The notes: a model not told the origin generated them from the sequence alone. 64,000 bases of DNA from Lachnospiraceae bacterium (GCA_021202075.1 JAJQDT010000128.1:1-64000); one strand, 5' to 3'. Shown: positions 1 to 9,021, counted from the first letter of the stretch. Translations and numbers: made by a program.

Positions 1-2
1 AT

Positions 3-50
3 GCCGCCACCGGCGCGATTATCGAGTTTGAAGCAGAATGGGACGACTAG
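3..50 (+). CDS. 3' end of an unidentified CDS (partial, truncated by window edge)
   Basis: Frame 3 is open from the window edge to a TAG at 48-50 and encodes about 15 residues ending in EAEWDD. The other two frames give less protein-like sequence. This is probably the C-terminus of the gene upstream of nudC, but it is too short to assign to a family. Confidence 0.35.
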   Translation, partial: AATGAIIEFEAEWDD

Positions 51-143
51 AATATGGAGCCAGATTATCCCGGCTTTGTGCAGCGCAAAGCAAATTTTGA
101 CGCTTGCGCCGCCAATAAAAACGCTTCGAGGAAAACATTGTAA

Positions 144-172
144 TTGTATTTTGAATAAACATCAATTATAAT
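144..172 (+). promoter_or_regulatory. Sigma-A type promoter upstream of nudC
   Basis: TTGTAT (144-149), a 17-nt spacer and a perfect TATAAT (167-172). It lies about 108 nt upstream of the nudC start, leaving a leader of roughly 100 nt in which I see no riboswitch. Confidence 0.6.
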
Positions 173-279
173 GAAGCATCAGCAGATGAAGATGAAATAT
201 CTTGGGCGCCAGAGTGGCCTGAGAGCATTTTTTGATTTAAAAAAGAAATTGTGAGGACTACAAAGTCCGGGAGAAGCCT

Positions 280-1152
280 ATGATTCAGGATATGGGAGAA
301 GGACATTGTTTTCATAATGAATACCGGCCGGATGCCCGGCCGAAACCGGACAGCAGGATTATGTTTTACCGCGGACGGGAAATCCTGGTGAAACGGGAGG
401 AAAATGAGATTTCATTTTTGACATGGGCCGAACTGGAACCGGAGTTTATGCTCCGGGAGGAAGAGGCGACGTATCTTTTCTCAATCAATGAGATTGATTA
501 TTTCCTGTTTCGGGATTTTAGGGAATCCATGTATGCGCCGGATGATATGCCGGGGCATTTCCCGGGATATACCTGGGAGAAGATTGAATTGATGCGTCAG
601 GCGGCTCCCGGGGACGCCGCGTTTGCCGGGGTCACAGGGATGCAGCTTTTTGGCTGGTACCAGAGTCGGCGCTTCTGTCCGGTGTGCGGCAGGCGCATGG
701 TTCACAGTGCGAAGGAGCGGATGATGCACTGTGAGGTCTGCGGACAGGTGGAGTATCCGAAAATCTGTCCGGCTGTGATTGTTGCGGTGACGGATCAGGA
801 GCGGATTCTGCTGACGAAATATGCCGGCCGTTCATTTAAAAAATATGCGTTGATTGCCGGCTTTGTCGAGATCGGTGAGAGCATTGAGGATACGGTTCGT
901 CGCGAGGTGATGGAAGAGGTCGGGCTGAGGGTGAAAAATATCCGCTATTATAAAAGCCAGCCGTGGTCGTTTACAGATACTCTGTTGATGGGATTTTTTG
1001 CAGAGGTGGATGGAGACAGTGAGATTTCCCTGGATGAGACGGAGCTTGCGGTGGGAAAGTGGTGTACGCGCAATGAGGTGCCCGAAGACGACGGGGTGAG
1101 CCTGACGCGGGAGATGATGGGCGTATTTAAAAACGGAGGTTTTACAAAATAA
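280..1152 (+). CDS. nudC: NAD+ diphosphatase (NudC), zinc-ribbon Nudix hydrolase
   Basis: NudC enzymes cleave NAD(H) to NMN(H) plus AMP and can remove NAD caps from RNA; they act in the cytoplasm. The 290-residue protein shows the family layout: an N-terminal domain, a four-cysteine zinc ribbon (CPVC at about 133-136, CEVC at about 151-154) and a complete Nudix box ([22 protein letters not shown], about 194-215 but read here only as motif GX5EX7REXXEEXG). It then has SQPW at about 226, which marks the NADH pyrophosphatase subgroup. The ATG start has GGGAGAAG a few bases upstream. It is slightly longer than E. coli NudC. The next gene follows after 35 nt and may be co-transcribed. Confidence 0.93.
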   Translation: MIQDMGEGHCFHNEYRPDARPKPDSRIMFYRGREILVKREENEISFLTWAELEPEFMLREEEATYLFSINEIDYFLFRDFRESMYAPDDMPGHFPGYTWEKIELMRQAAPGDAAFAGVTGMQLFGWYQSRRFCPVCGRRMVHSAKERMMHCEVCGQVEYPKICPAVIVAVTDQERILLTKYAGRSFKKYALIAGFVEIGESIEDTVRREVMEEVGLRVKNIRYYKSQPWSFTDTLLMGFFAEVDGDSEISLDETELAVGKWCTRNEVPEDDGVSLTREMMGVFKNGGFTK

Positions 1153-1187
1153 TTTTCAATACGAAAGGCATTGAGGGTGACAGGGGG

Positions 1188-2363
1188 ATGGAAAGGAAAA
1201 ATAGAAAATACTTCCCGATTTTTGTGGATCTTTCAGATAAAAAAGTGGTGGTTGTCGGCGCCGGTACGATTGCCAAGCGGCGTGTCCGTGCGCTTGTCGA
1301 CTTTACCGGCCATCTTTTTGTGATTGCGCCGGAGATTAATCCGGAGCTGCGGGAGCTGGAAGAGGCAGGGAAGCTGACGATTCTTCGAAAAAAATATGAA
1401 AGAGAAGATGTTTCTGATGCTTCGATTGTGATTGCGGCGACAAATGACCGAAGACTGAACCAGGAGATCTATGCGGCCTGTAAAGAAATGGGAATTCCTG
1501 TCAACGTCTGTAATGACAGGACTCGCTGTGATTTTTATTTTCCGGTGCTTGTCTGTGATGATACGATCGTTGCGGGTATCAGCTCCGGTGGGCGCGATTC
1601 CGCCGGATCCAGGCGCATTGCGGATCAGATTCGGGAGCTGTTGGGGGAACCAGAGAAGAGATCTATGCCTGCAGATCGCTGGTACAGGATGAATTCCAGT
1701 CAGGCAATTTCGGTGTCCGATATCGAAGAATGTCCTGCCTTTGAGGATGGTTCCGGGAATGATTCTGGGAATGGCTCTGGGCGCAGCCGGATGGCAGATT
1801 CTGTATGGAACGCCAGGAAACGTGAGGATTTTACGGATAAAGAGAATCTGGATCTTTTGCAAACGCAGGCGGACATCCCGCCGAATGTCCGGTTTGTCCG
1901 TATTTACACGGACGGCGCGGCCCGCGGCAACCCGGATGGACCGGGCGGCTATGGAGTGCTGCTTAAGTATCGGGATGCTTCCGGACTGGTACACGAGCTG
2001 GAATTTTCCAAGGGCTATGTAAAGACAACGAATAATCGTATGGAGCTGATGGCGGCGATTGTCGGACTTGAGGCTTTGAATCATCCCTGTGAGGTGCAGC
2101 TTTATTCGGACTCCCAGTATCTTGTGAATGCATTTAATCAGCACTGGCTGGATAACTGGATTAAAAATGACTGGAAACGCGGCAGGAATGAGACGGTAAA
2201 AAATGTCGACCTCTGGAAACGTCTGCTGGCGGCCGCCGCGCCGCATCAGATCTCCTGGAACTGGGTGAAGGGGCATGACGGACACCCGGAGAATGAGCGC
2301 TGCGACACGCTTGCGACCGGCGCGGCGGACGGGGAGGATCTGATCGAGGATATTGTACTTTGA
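1188..2363 (+). CDS. Fusion of precorrin-2 dehydrogenase-like (SirC/Met8) domain with ribonuclease HI
   Basis: One uninterrupted 391-residue frame joins two unrelated enzymes. Residues about 1-155 resemble the NAD-binding half of siroheme synthase (SirC/Met8/CysG-N), with GAG at 24-26 for NAD and the family's [13 protein letters not shown] stretch. That domain oxidises precorrin-2 to sirohydrochlorin. Residues about 234-385 are a full RNase HI, which cuts the RNA strand of RNA-DNA hybrids; the catalytic acids are visible at D242 (YTDGAARGN), E286 (NNRMELMA), D308 (YSDSQY) and D373. A Gly/Ser-rich linker ([11 protein letters not shown]) separates them. Whether the protein stays fused, is cleaved, or has an internal start (for example Met203) cannot be seen. 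No other siroheme or cobalamin genes are nearby. Fusion is observed; any functional link is unknown. Confidence 0.9.
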   Translation: MERKNRKYFPIFVDLSDKKVVVVGAGTIAKRRVRALVDFTGHLFVIAPEINPELRELEEAGKLTILRKKYEREDVSDASIVIAATNDRRLNQEIYAACKEMGIPVNVCNDRTRCDFYFPVLVCDDTIVAGISSGGRDSAGSRRIADQIRELLGEPEKRSMPADRWYRMNSSQAISVSDIEECPAFEDGSGNDSGNGSGRSRMADSVWNARKREDFTDKENLDLLQTQADIPPNVRFVRIYTDGAARGNPDGPGGYGVLLKYRDASGLVHELEFSKGYVKTTNNRMELMAAIVGLEALNHPCEVQLYSDSQYLVNAFNQHWLDNWIKNDWKRGRNETVKNVDLWKRLLAAAAPHQISWNWVKGHDGHPENERCDTLATGAADGEDLIEDIVL

Positions 2364-2395
2364 AACCGGCTTGTAATAATCCCATTGGCCCTGGC

Positions 2396-2442
2396 AGCCC
2401 GTATTGTAATTCCATGTGCATTCTGTCTGCCTGTTTTGCAGA
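2396..2442 (+). repeat. Partial copy of AGCCCGTAT cruciform repeat family
   Basis: The segment AGCCCGTATTGTAATTCCAT and the following TGCATTCTG..TGCCTGTTTTGC match the left half of the complete element at 7617-7740. The right terminal inverted repeat is missing, so this copy looks truncated. Confidence 0.6.
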
Positions 2443-2523
2443 AGGAAAGCTGCGCCTGTGGTTTTCACTGGTTGTTTTCGAAAAAATGTGACAGGAAAAA
2501 CGTGATATATAAGGAATTTCCTG

Positions 2524-2552
2524 TTGAAATGAAAAATTCCCTGTGCTATCAT
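2524..2552 (+). promoter_or_regulatory. Probable promoter for alaS
   Basis: TTGAAA (2524-2529), a 17-nt spacer and TATCAT (2547-2552). It is the best sigma-A match in the alaS upstream region, but would give a long leader of about 260 nt that contains the dispersed repeat at 2661-2728. Confidence 0.4.
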
Positions 2553-2660
2553 AATGCACAGTGCGTTGCGGGTACGAATCTTTTTGCTTCAGAGACCGGT
2601 GATGATTCTCCGACGCAAAATGATTGATTCTGGTTCCGGTTTATCCGGGCCAGGGTAAGG

Positions 2661-2728
2661 AGCTGTCGGAAAATAACTCATGCATTTTGCACCACCTAAT
2701 CCGCATAGGTTATTTTTCGACAGATCCT
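2661..2728 (+). repeat. Palindromic copy of the dispersed CTGTCG/ATAAC element
   Basis: Left arm CTGTCGGAAAATAACTCATGC and right arm GCATAGGTTATTTTTCGACAG are near-perfect inverted repeats around a centre containing TGCACCACCTAAT. This copy has both arms, while most other copies in the window carry only one arm plus a longer body. Confidence 0.75.
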
Positions 2729-2819
2729 AAGAGGATTTATGCCGCGGCGATAATGGGGATTTTTTGTCTGTGGATCCCTGATACGACAGAAAGAGAGCAG
2801 ATAACGAGGAGGAACCGTT

Positions 2820-5459
2820 GTGAAGAAGTACGGAGTAAATGAGTTAAGACAAATGTACCTGGATTTTTTCAGGAGCAAGGATCATCTGGTGATGAACAGC
2901 TTTTCGCTGGTGCCGCACAATGACAACAGCCTGCTGTTGATCAATGCGGGCATGGCGCCGCTGAAGCCTTATTTTACCGGCGCGGAGATTCCGCCGAAAA
3001 AGCGTGTGGCGACCTGCCAGAAGTGCATTCGCACGGGTGATATTGAAAATGTCGGGAAGACGGCGCGCCACGGCACTTTCTTTGAGATGCTTGGGAATTT
3101 TTCGTTCGGCGACTACTTTAAAAAGGAAGCCATCGGCTGGTCCTGGGAGTTTCTGACCGAGGTGGTCGGGCTGGATCCGGATCGTCTGTATCCGTCTGTG
3201 TATCAGGATGACGATGAGGCGTGGAACATCTGGCATGAGCAGATCGGGATTGCGCCGGAGCGGATTTTCCGGTTTGGGAAAGAGGATAATTTCTGGGAGC
3301 ACGGCGCGGGACCGTGCGGGCCGTGCTCGGAGATCTATTATGACCGCGGGGAGAAGTACGGCTGCGGGAAGCCGGACTGTACGGTCGGCTGCGACTGCGA
3401 CCGCTACATTGAGATCTGGAATAATGTCTTTACACAGTTTGAGAATGACGGGAATGGCAATTATGAGCTGCTGAAGCAGAAGAACATTGACACAGGCATG
3501 GGGCTTGAGCGCCTGGCGGTGGTTGTGCAGGATGTGGATTCGATCTTTGATGTGGATACGATCCAGGCGCTGCGGGATAAGGTCTGTGAGGTCGCAAAGA
3601 CGGTGTACAAGACGGATGAGAAGAAGGATATCTCCATTCGTCTGATCGTGGATCATATCCGCTCGGCGACGTTTATGATCTCGGATGGCATCATGCCGTC
3701 CAATGAAGGGCGCGGCTATGTGCTCCGCCGTCTGATCCGCCGTGCGGCGCGCCATGGACGGATGCTCGGCATTGAGAGCAGCTTCCTCTCGAAGCTTTCT
3801 GAGACGGTGATTGAGGGCTCCAAAGCCGGTTATCCGGAGCTGGAGGAGAAAAAGGAATTTATTTTCAAGGTTCTCTCGCAGGAGGAGGAAAAGTTCAGCC
3901 GCACGATTGACCAGGGGCTGTCTATTTTAAATGAGCTGGAGGCGAAGCTTTCCGCGGACGGGAAGACGACGCTCGAAGGAAAGGATGCGTTCGTGCTTTA
4001 TGACACGTACGGATTCCCGCTGGATCTGACGAAGGAGATTCTGGAAGAAAAAGGCTATACCATCGATGAGAAAGGCTTTGGGGCCTGTATGGAGGAGCAG
4101 CGGCAGAAGGCGCGCGCAGCCCGGGCGACAACGAACTATATGGGCGCGGACGCGACGGTCTATGATCAGATTCCGGCAGCCATCACGACGGAGTTTGTCG
4201 GCTATGATTCGCTGTGCTGTGAGTCAGAGATTACCGTACTCACGACCGAGACGGAGCTTACCGAGGCGCTCACGGAGGGCGTGCGGGGCACGGTGATTAC
4301 GAAGCGGACGCCGTTCTATGGCACGATGGGCGGCCAGGAAGGCGATAAAGGCGAGATTGTCTGCGCGGCGGGGCGCTTTGTGGTGGAGGACACCATTCAT
4401 CTGCTCGGCGGAAAATATGGCCATGTCGGCTATATGGCAGAGGGCATGATTAAGACCGGCGATACGGTGACGCTTAAGGTAGACGAGATGGGGCGTACCA
4501 ACACCTGCCGGAATCACAGCGCGACCCACCTGCTTCAGAAAGCGTTGAAGACGGTACTCGGCTCCCATGTGGAGCAGAAAGGCTCTCTCGTGACGCCGGA
4601 CCGGCTGCGCTTTGACTTTGCCCATTTCCAGGCGATGACTGCAGAGGAAATCGCGCAGACGGAGGCACTGGTCAATCGCGAGATTGCTGCGGCGCTTCCG
4701 GTCGAGACCCGCATCATGAGCATTGAGGATGCAAAAAAGACCGGCGCGATGGCGCTGTTTGGGGAGAAATACGGCGATGAGGTGCGCGTGGTCTCCATGG
4801 GTGATTTTTCAAAGGAGCTTTGCGGCGGTACCCATGTATCTAATACGTCCGTCATCACGACGTTCAAGATCGTATCCGAGGCCGGCGTAGCCGCAGGAGT
4901 GCGGCGCATCGAGGCTCTGACCGGTGAGGGTGTGTTTGCTTATTACAGAAAGCAGGAGCAGGAGCTCATCGAAGCGGCAAAGCTTCTGAAGACGACTCCG
5001 TCTGGTGTTCATGAGAAAATCGCGGCGCTGCTTTCCGAACTGAAAGCAGTAAACAGTGAGAACGAATCGTTAAAGAGCAAACTTGCAAAGGACGCGCTCG
5101 GCGATGTGATGGATCAGGTCTGCGAGGTAAATGGCGTGAAGCTTCTCGCGACAAAGCTGGAGGGCGTGGATATGAACGGCCTGCGTGAGCTGGGCGACCA
5201 GCTGCGGGATAAGCTCGGCGAGGGCGTGGTGCTTCTGGCGTCAATGACGGATGGCAAAGTCAGCCTGATGGCGGCTGCGACCGACGGCGCGATGAAGAAA
5301 GGCGCGCATGCGGGCAATCTGATCAAAGGCATTGCAGCTCTAGTCGGCGGCGGAGGAGGCGGCCGCCCGAACATGGCGCAGGCCGGCGGCAAAAATCCGG
5401 CCGGTGTGGACGCGGCGCTTGAGAAAGCAAAAGACGTGCTCGCAGCGCAGGTGAAGTAA
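2820..5459 (+). CDS. alaS: Alanyl-tRNA synthetase
   Basis: Charges tRNA-Ala with alanine and hydrolyses mischarged Ser- or Gly-tRNA. The 879-residue protein has the full bacterial layout. The class II catalytic core begins MKKYGVNELRQMYLDFF and includes the FARHGTFFEMLGNFSFGDYFK-type motif. The editing domain carries the zinc-binding HSATH at about 566-570 and CGGTH at about 668-672. The C-terminal oligomerisation (C-Ala) domain ends in a glycine-rich stretch (GGGGGGRPNMAQAGG) near residue 845. Start is GTG with GAGGAGG 8 nt upstream. It appears to be a single-gene unit; rpsU downstream has its own promoter. Confidence 0.97.
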   Translation: MKKYGVNELRQMYLDFFRSKDHLVMNSFSLVPHNDNSLLLINAGMAPLKPYFTGAEIPPKKRVATCQKCIRTGDIENVGKTARHGTFFEMLGNFSFGDYFKKEAIGWSWEFLTEVVGLDPDRLYPSVYQDDDEAWNIWHEQIGIAPERIFRFGKEDNFWEHGAGPCGPCSEIYYDRGEKYGCGKPDCTVGCDCDRYIEIWNNVFTQFENDGNGNYELLKQKNIDTGMGLERLAVVVQDVDSIFDVDTIQALRDKVCEVAKTVYKTDEKKDISIRLIVDHIRSATFMISDGIMPSNEGRGYVLRRLIRRAARHGRMLGIESSFLSKLSETVIEGSKAGYPELEEKKEFIFKVLSQEEEKFSRTIDQGLSILNELEAKLSADGKTTLEGKDAFVLYDTYGFPLDLTKEILEEKGYTIDEKGFGACMEEQRQKARAARATTNYMGADATVYDQIPAAITTEFVGYDSLCCESEITVLTTETELTEALTEGVRGTVITKRTPFYGTMGGQEGDKGEIVCAAGRFVVEDTIHLLGGKYGHVGYMAEGMIKTGDTVTLKVDEMGRTNTCRNHSATHLLQKALKTVLGSHVEQKGSLVTPDRLRFDFAHFQAMTAEEIAQTEALVNREIAAALPVETRIMSIEDAKKTGAMALFGEKYGDEVRVVSMGDFSKELCGGTHVSNTSVITTFKIVSEAGVAAGVRRIEALTGEGVFAYYRKQEQELIEAAKLLKTTPSGVHEKIAALLSELKAVNSENESLKSKLAKDALGDVMDQVCEVNGVKLLATKLEGVDMNGLRELGDQLRDKLGEGVVLLASMTDGKVSLMAAATDGAMKKGAHAGNLIKGIAALVGGGGGGRPNMAQAGGKNPAGVDAALEKAKDVLAAQVK

Positions 5460-5484
5460 AAGGAACTGTTTTACAAAAAAACAG

Positions 5485-5512
5485 TTGACGAAAGCGGAAA
5501 TTATGGTATACT
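5485..5512 (+). promoter_or_regulatory. Promoter for rpsU
   Basis: TTGACG (5485-5490), a 16-nt spacer and TATACT (5507-5512), placed 25 bp after the alaS stop and about 80 nt before the rpsU start. Confidence 0.65.
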
Positions 5513-5590
5513 GATTGCAGTGCAATAAAATACCCAGACAGTTGTATGTCTTGCACAATCTGCAACTGGAGGGAGGTTAGGTGTGAGACA

Positions 5591-5767
5591 ATGTCAAATG
5601 TTATCGTAAAAGAAAACGAATCACTGGACAGTGCTTTACGCCGTTTCAAACGAAACTGCGCAAAGGCCGGGATCCAGCAGGAGATTCGGAAAAGAGAGCA
5701 TTACGAGAAGCCGAGCGTTCGCCGCAAGAAAAAGTCTGAGGCCGCTCGCAAAAGGAAATACAATTAA
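5591..5767 (+). CDS. rpsU: 30S ribosomal protein S21
   Basis: A 58-residue, very basic protein ([19 protein letters not shown]...ending ARKRKYN) typical of S21, a small-subunit protein near the mRNA channel involved in translation initiation. The ORF track starts further upstream at 5546, but family length and the conserved [10 protein letters not shown] start favour the ATG at 5591. A GGAGGGAGG stretch lies upstream, somewhat further than usual (about 13 nt). Its own promoter and a strong terminator make it monocistronic. In many Clostridia rpsU sits near other translation genes; here its neighbour is alaS. Confidence 0.95.
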   Translation: MSNVIVKENESLDSALRRFKRNCAKAGIQQEIRKREHYEKPSVRRKKKSEAARKRKYN

Positions 5768-5776
5768 TGTGCAGCG

Positions 5777-5810
5777 AAATCCCTGATTGCCTTGCGGTCA
5801 GGGATTTTCT
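5777..5810 (+). terminator. Rho-independent terminator of rpsU
   Basis: AAATCCCTGA pairs with TCAGGGATTT (5798-5807) around an 11-nt loop, followed by a T-rich tail, immediately after the rpsU stop. Confidence 0.75.
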
Positions 5811-5822
5811 ATATATGCGCAG

Positions 5823-5951
5823 GGCTGCGTAAGGAGTTTTCCGGCTGACGCCGGACGCAGCCCGTAGTCATAAGGAATTCTCCGACTTCGTCGGCAATCC
5901 TTATGACATACCGCGCGGGCGAGCAGGAGCCGACAAGCCGCCTCCTGCTCG
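5823..5951 (+). repeat. Triple-hairpin repeat block between rpsU and cls (copy 1)
   Basis: Three successive hairpins: GGCTGCGT..ACGCAGCC (5823-5862, with inner CCGG..CCGG); GTCATAAGGA..TCCTTATGAC (5867-5907, with inner CCGACTTCGTCGG); and CGAGCAGGAG..CTCCTGCTCG (5920-5951). The middle hairpin is almost identical to one upstream of leuA (19944-19985), and that copy also has a flanking GAGCA hairpin. It looks like a mobile or dispersed structured element placed just before a gene start. Confidence 0.7.
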
Positions 5952-5990
5952 ATCATCAGGGAGAGCTTCGAAGGAGTGAACATCGGACCG

Positions 5991-7565
5991 ATGAGTATGA
6001 CGGGAAAGTATGAGAAGCTGATGAAGAAGACCACAGCGAACACAACCGGGCGTGTTGTCTTATTTGCGCTGGCTGTGCTGATTCAGGTGCTGTGGATTAT
6101 TTTTCTGATTCTGGTGCTGAATAATAAATATGGATTCATTACTTCGTTTATTAATATTTTGAGTATTCTGGCGGTGCTCTGGATTGTCAGCAAGGATATG
6201 AATCCGGCGTATAAGCTGGCCTGGACCATTCTGATTCTGGCCGTGCCGATTGCGGGAGCCGTGATTTATCTGATGTTTGGCGATTCGCGCATGAGCCATC
6301 AGCTGAATGCGCGGATGAAGCAGGCGGATCAGGAGGCCTCCGCTTATCTGACACAGCAGAGGGAAGTGCAGGATGCACTGGAGGCGGAGGATGGCGCCGC
6401 GGGCCGGCAGTCCGACTATATCCGGGAGCATGCCGGTTTCCCGGTGTACAAAAATACACAGACCCGCTATTTTGGCTCGGGCGAAGCGTTTTTTCCTGTC
6501 TTTCTCGAAGAGCTGGAAAAGGCGGAGCACTATATTTTCATGGAATATTTCATCATTGACGATGGCGAAATGTGGCAGAGTGTCCTGGACATCCTGGAAG
6601 AAAAGGCAAAACTCGGGCTGGATGTGCGGATGATTTATGACGACTGGGGGTGCGCGAGCAAGATGCCGCAGTCGTTTGAATGGCAGCTGAAGGCAAAGGG
6701 CATTCGCTGCGAGGTGTTTAATCCGCTGATCCCGATCGCATCGATTGTCCTGAATAATCGCGACCACCGGAAAATCACGGTGATAGACGGACATACGGCA
6801 TTTACCGGCGGCATTAACCTGGCCGATGAGTATATCAACCGCATTGAGCGGTTTGGCTACTGGAAGGATTCTGCTGTTATGATGCATGGGGAAGCGGTCT
6901 GGAGCTTCACCGTGATGTTTCTCGAAATGTGGAGCGTGCTGGCGCAGGAAAAGGTTTCGTACCAGAGCTATCTTCCGCATCTCTGGCACGAAGAGGCGTT
7001 TACCGGCGGGGACTATGGCGGTTATGTCCAGCCATACTGCGATACGCCGCTCGATCATGAGACGGTTGGAGAAAATGTTTATCTGAACATCATCAGCCGC
7101 GCGGAGCGCTACGTCTATATTTTCACGCCGTATCTGATCATTGACAGCGAGATGCAGACAGCGCTTACCCTGGCGGCGAAAAGCGGCATTGATGTGCGGA
7201 TTGTGACGCCTGCCATCCCGGATAAAAAGGCGGTATTTCTGCTCACACAGTCTTACTATGAGCCTCTGCTGAAATCGGGTGTGCGCATTTACGAATTTAC
7301 ACCGGGATTTATCCACGCGAAAAGCTTTGTCTGTGATGATAAGATTGCGACTGTCGGCTCCATCAACCTGGATTACCGCAGCCTGTATCTGCACTTCGAG
7401 TGCGGAGTCTGGATGTATGACGCCGCGGCGGTTGCAGCGATAAAGGAGGATGCGCTCGCAGTGTTTGAACAGTCGCGCGAGGTGGCGCTTGAGGACTGCG
7501 AAAATAAGAGCCTCATTCGCCATTTTGGGCAGAGTATTCTGAGGCTGTTCGCACCGCTGCTGTAG
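5991..7565 (+). CDS. cls: Cardiolipin synthase (phospholipase D family)
   Basis: Condenses two phosphatidylglycerols to cardiolipin at the membrane. Two HKD catalytic motifs are visible, HRKITVIDG at about residue 260 and HAKSFVCDDK at about 445, each followed by the family's GGIN or GSIN stretch. Two N-terminal transmembrane helices (VVLFALAVLIQVLWIIFLILVL and LAWTILILAVPIAGAVIYLMF) complete the bacterial Cls layout; the length of about 525 residues is normal. The track begins at a GTG (5976). I prefer ATG 5991, because AAGGAG overlaps the GTG and could serve a downstream ATG (5991 or 5997). The start remains uncertain by a few codons. Confidence 0.9.
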   Translation: MSMTGKYEKLMKKTTANTTGRVVLFALAVLIQVLWIIFLILVLNNKYGFITSFINILSILAVLWIVSKDMNPAYKLAWTILILAVPIAGAVIYLMFGDSRMSHQLNARMKQADQEASAYLTQQREVQDALEAEDGAAGRQSDYIREHAGFPVYKNTQTRYFGSGEAFFPVFLEELEKAEHYIFMEYFIIDDGEMWQSVLDILEEKAKLGLDVRMIYDDWGCASKMPQSFEWQLKAKGIRCEVFNPLIPIASIVLNNRDHRKITVIDGHTAFTGGINLADEYINRIERFGYWKDSAVMMHGEAVWSFTVMFLEMWSVLAQEKVSYQSYLPHLWHEEAFTGGDYGGYVQPYCDTPLDHETVGENVYLNIISRAERYVYIFTPYLIIDSEMQTALTLAAKSGIDVRIVTPAIPDKKAVFLLTQSYYEPLLKSGVRIYEFTPGFIHAKSFVCDDKIATVGSINLDYRSLYLHFECGVWMYDAAAVAAIKEDALAVFEQSREVALEDCENKSLIRHFGQSILRLFAPLL

Positions 7566-7616
7566 GGCGGCGTTTCCTGGCGGTCTGACAGGGAAGCGCA
7601 CGGATCGCGGACTTGT

Positions 7617-7740
7617 AGCCCGTATCGTATTCCATGCGCATTTTGCTTGCCTGTTTCGCCGATGGCACGATGCAAAAATCCTCGACGCAGCCTGCTACGC
7701 CTGCGGTTTTTGCATCGCTCATGGAATTACGATACGGGCT
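7617..7740 (+). repeat. Complete cruciform (MITE-like) element
   Basis: Terminal arms AGCCCGTATCGTATTCCATG and CATGGAATTACGATACGGGCT are nearly perfect inverted repeats. A second inner pair (CGATGCAAAAATCC with GGTTTTTGCATCG) is nested inside, so the whole 124 bp can form a cruciform. It has no ORF of note. Partial relatives lie at 2396 and 42236. Confidence 0.8.
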
Positions 7741-7827
7741 GCGGGGCAATGGAATACATCCGATTCGGGCATATTTCAGACGGTTTTGGCATATAGTAGG
7801 AACGAAGAGATTGCCGGACGTGCTTAT

Positions 7828-9021
7828 ATGAAAAAACTCTTATTCTGGATTCTGCCGTTCCTCCTGGTTCAAAACAGCGTGCTTCTTTTTGCATTTTCTG
7901 TATCTGCAGAGCCGGAGATTGATACCCCTCACGCGGTTGTGATGGAAGTATCGACGGGGACGGTTTTATATGAGAAGGACGCGGATACGCCGGTGCACCC
8001 GGCCAGTGTGACAAAAATCATGACGGTTCTTCTTATTTTTGAGGCGCTGGAAAAAGGCAGCATCTCCCTGGATGATGAGGTCGTGACGAGCGAGTATGCA
8101 AAGTCCATGGGAGGCTCGCAGGTCTATCTGGAGACCGGTGAGGTGCAGACCGTGGAAACGCTCCTCAAATGTATTCTCATCGCTTCCGGAAATGATGCGG
8201 CTGTAGCGATGGCGGAGGCAATTGCCGGCTCGGAGGAGGCATTTGTCGAGCAAATGAATCAGAAGGCGGCGGAGCTTGGCATGGAACATACTCATTTTGT
8301 GGACTGCTGCGGTCTCACGGATTCGGCGGACCACTATCTCTCCGCCCGCGATGTTGCAATCATGTCCAGGGAGCTGCTCCGGCGGTATCCGGAGGTGACG
8401 GAATACTCGGATATCTGGATGGAGGACATGACGCACGTGACTGCGCAGGGAGAGAGTGTATTTACGTTATCCAACACCAATAAGCTGCTGCGCTCCTACG
8501 ATGGCTGTGACGGGCTGAAGACCGGCAGCACCAGCTACGCGAAATATTGTCTGAGTGCGACTGCGAGGCGGGATGGGATCCGACTGGTCAGTGTTGTCCT
8601 GACGGCTCCGGACACCAAAACGCGGTTCGCGGAGGCGGCCGAGCTTCTTGACTATGGTTTTTCCCGGTGCTCCATGTATTATGATGAAGAAATCCCCGCT
8701 CTTCCGAAGATTTCTGTGAAAGGGACCATCCAGGAGGAGTTTACGGTGAAGCTGGACGGAGAATTTTCTTATCTGAGCACGACGGGCGAGGATTTTTCCC
8801 TGATTGAAAAGCACTTTGAATGGGACGGGGACATTTCCGCCCCGCTGGAAACAGGAGATGCCATCGGCTCCTATGTGTATACGCTCGATGGAGCCGAGAT
8901 TGGCCGTGTACCGATCGTGATGGCGGAGTCGGCTCCCGAAGCCGGATATCTCGACTATCTGAACCTGGCATGGGAGCGATGGGCAAATATCCGTTTGCGA
9001 AATAGTAGAAATATGTTATAA
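7828..9021 (+). CDS. dacF: D-alanyl-D-alanine carboxypeptidase (DacA/DacF, PBP5-type)
   Basis: Trims the terminal D-Ala from peptidoglycan stem peptides outside the membrane. The 397-residue product begins with a signal peptide (KKLLFWILPFLLVQNSVLLF, cleavage likely after SVSA). It has all three penicillin-binding motifs: S60-V-T-K63, S120-G-N122 and K231-T-G233. A C-terminal beta-rich PBP5 domain follows, with a tail that may be membrane-associating. The ATG at 7828 is chosen over the track's TTG at 7786 because the signal peptide starts there; no strong ribosome site is visible. The exact subtype (DacA, DacB or DacF) cannot be fixed from the sequence. The promoter of the next gene overlaps its 3' end. 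Confidence 0.9.
   Translation: MKKLLFWILPFLLVQNSVLLFAFSVSAEPEIDTPHAVVMEVSTGTVLYEKDADTPVHPASVTKIMTVLLIFEALEKGSISLDDEVVTSEYAKSMGGSQVYLETGEVQTVETLLKCILIASGNDAAVAMAEAIAGSEEAFVEQMNQKAAELGMEHTHFVDCCGLTDSADHYLSARDVAIMSRELLRRYPEVTEYSDIWMEDMTHVTAQGESVFTLSNTNKLLRSYDGCDGLKTGSTSYAKYCLSATARRDGIRLVSVVLTAPDTKTRFAEAAELLDYGFSRCSMYYDEEIPALPKISVKGTIQEEFTVKLDGEFSYLSTTGEDFSLIEKHFEWDGDISAPLETGDAIGSYVYTLDGAEIGRVPIVMAESAPEAGYLDYLNLAWERWANIRLRNSRNML

Larger units (their letters stand above)
2364..2819 (+). other. 456-bp intergenic region upstream of alaS
   Basis: It holds a partial copy of the AGCCCGTAT repeat family (from 2396), a promoter-like pair at 2524-2552 and a complete palindromic copy of the dispersed CTGTCG...ATAAC element (2661-2728). 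No T-box or other alanine-responsive leader is recognisable. The small ORFs listed here (for example 2385-2627 and 2624-2842) look like noise. Confidence 0.6.

Noticed and set aside
1233-2552. 439-aa - strand ORF across the SirC-RNase H gene
   Set aside because: Shadow; the + strand protein has two catalytic signatures.
2364-2819. T-box upstream of alaS
   Set aside because: No GGTGGNACCGCG-like T-box motif; region is explained by repeats and a plain promoter.
6060-7601. 513-aa - strand ORF across cls
   Set aside because: Shadow of cardiolipin synthase.
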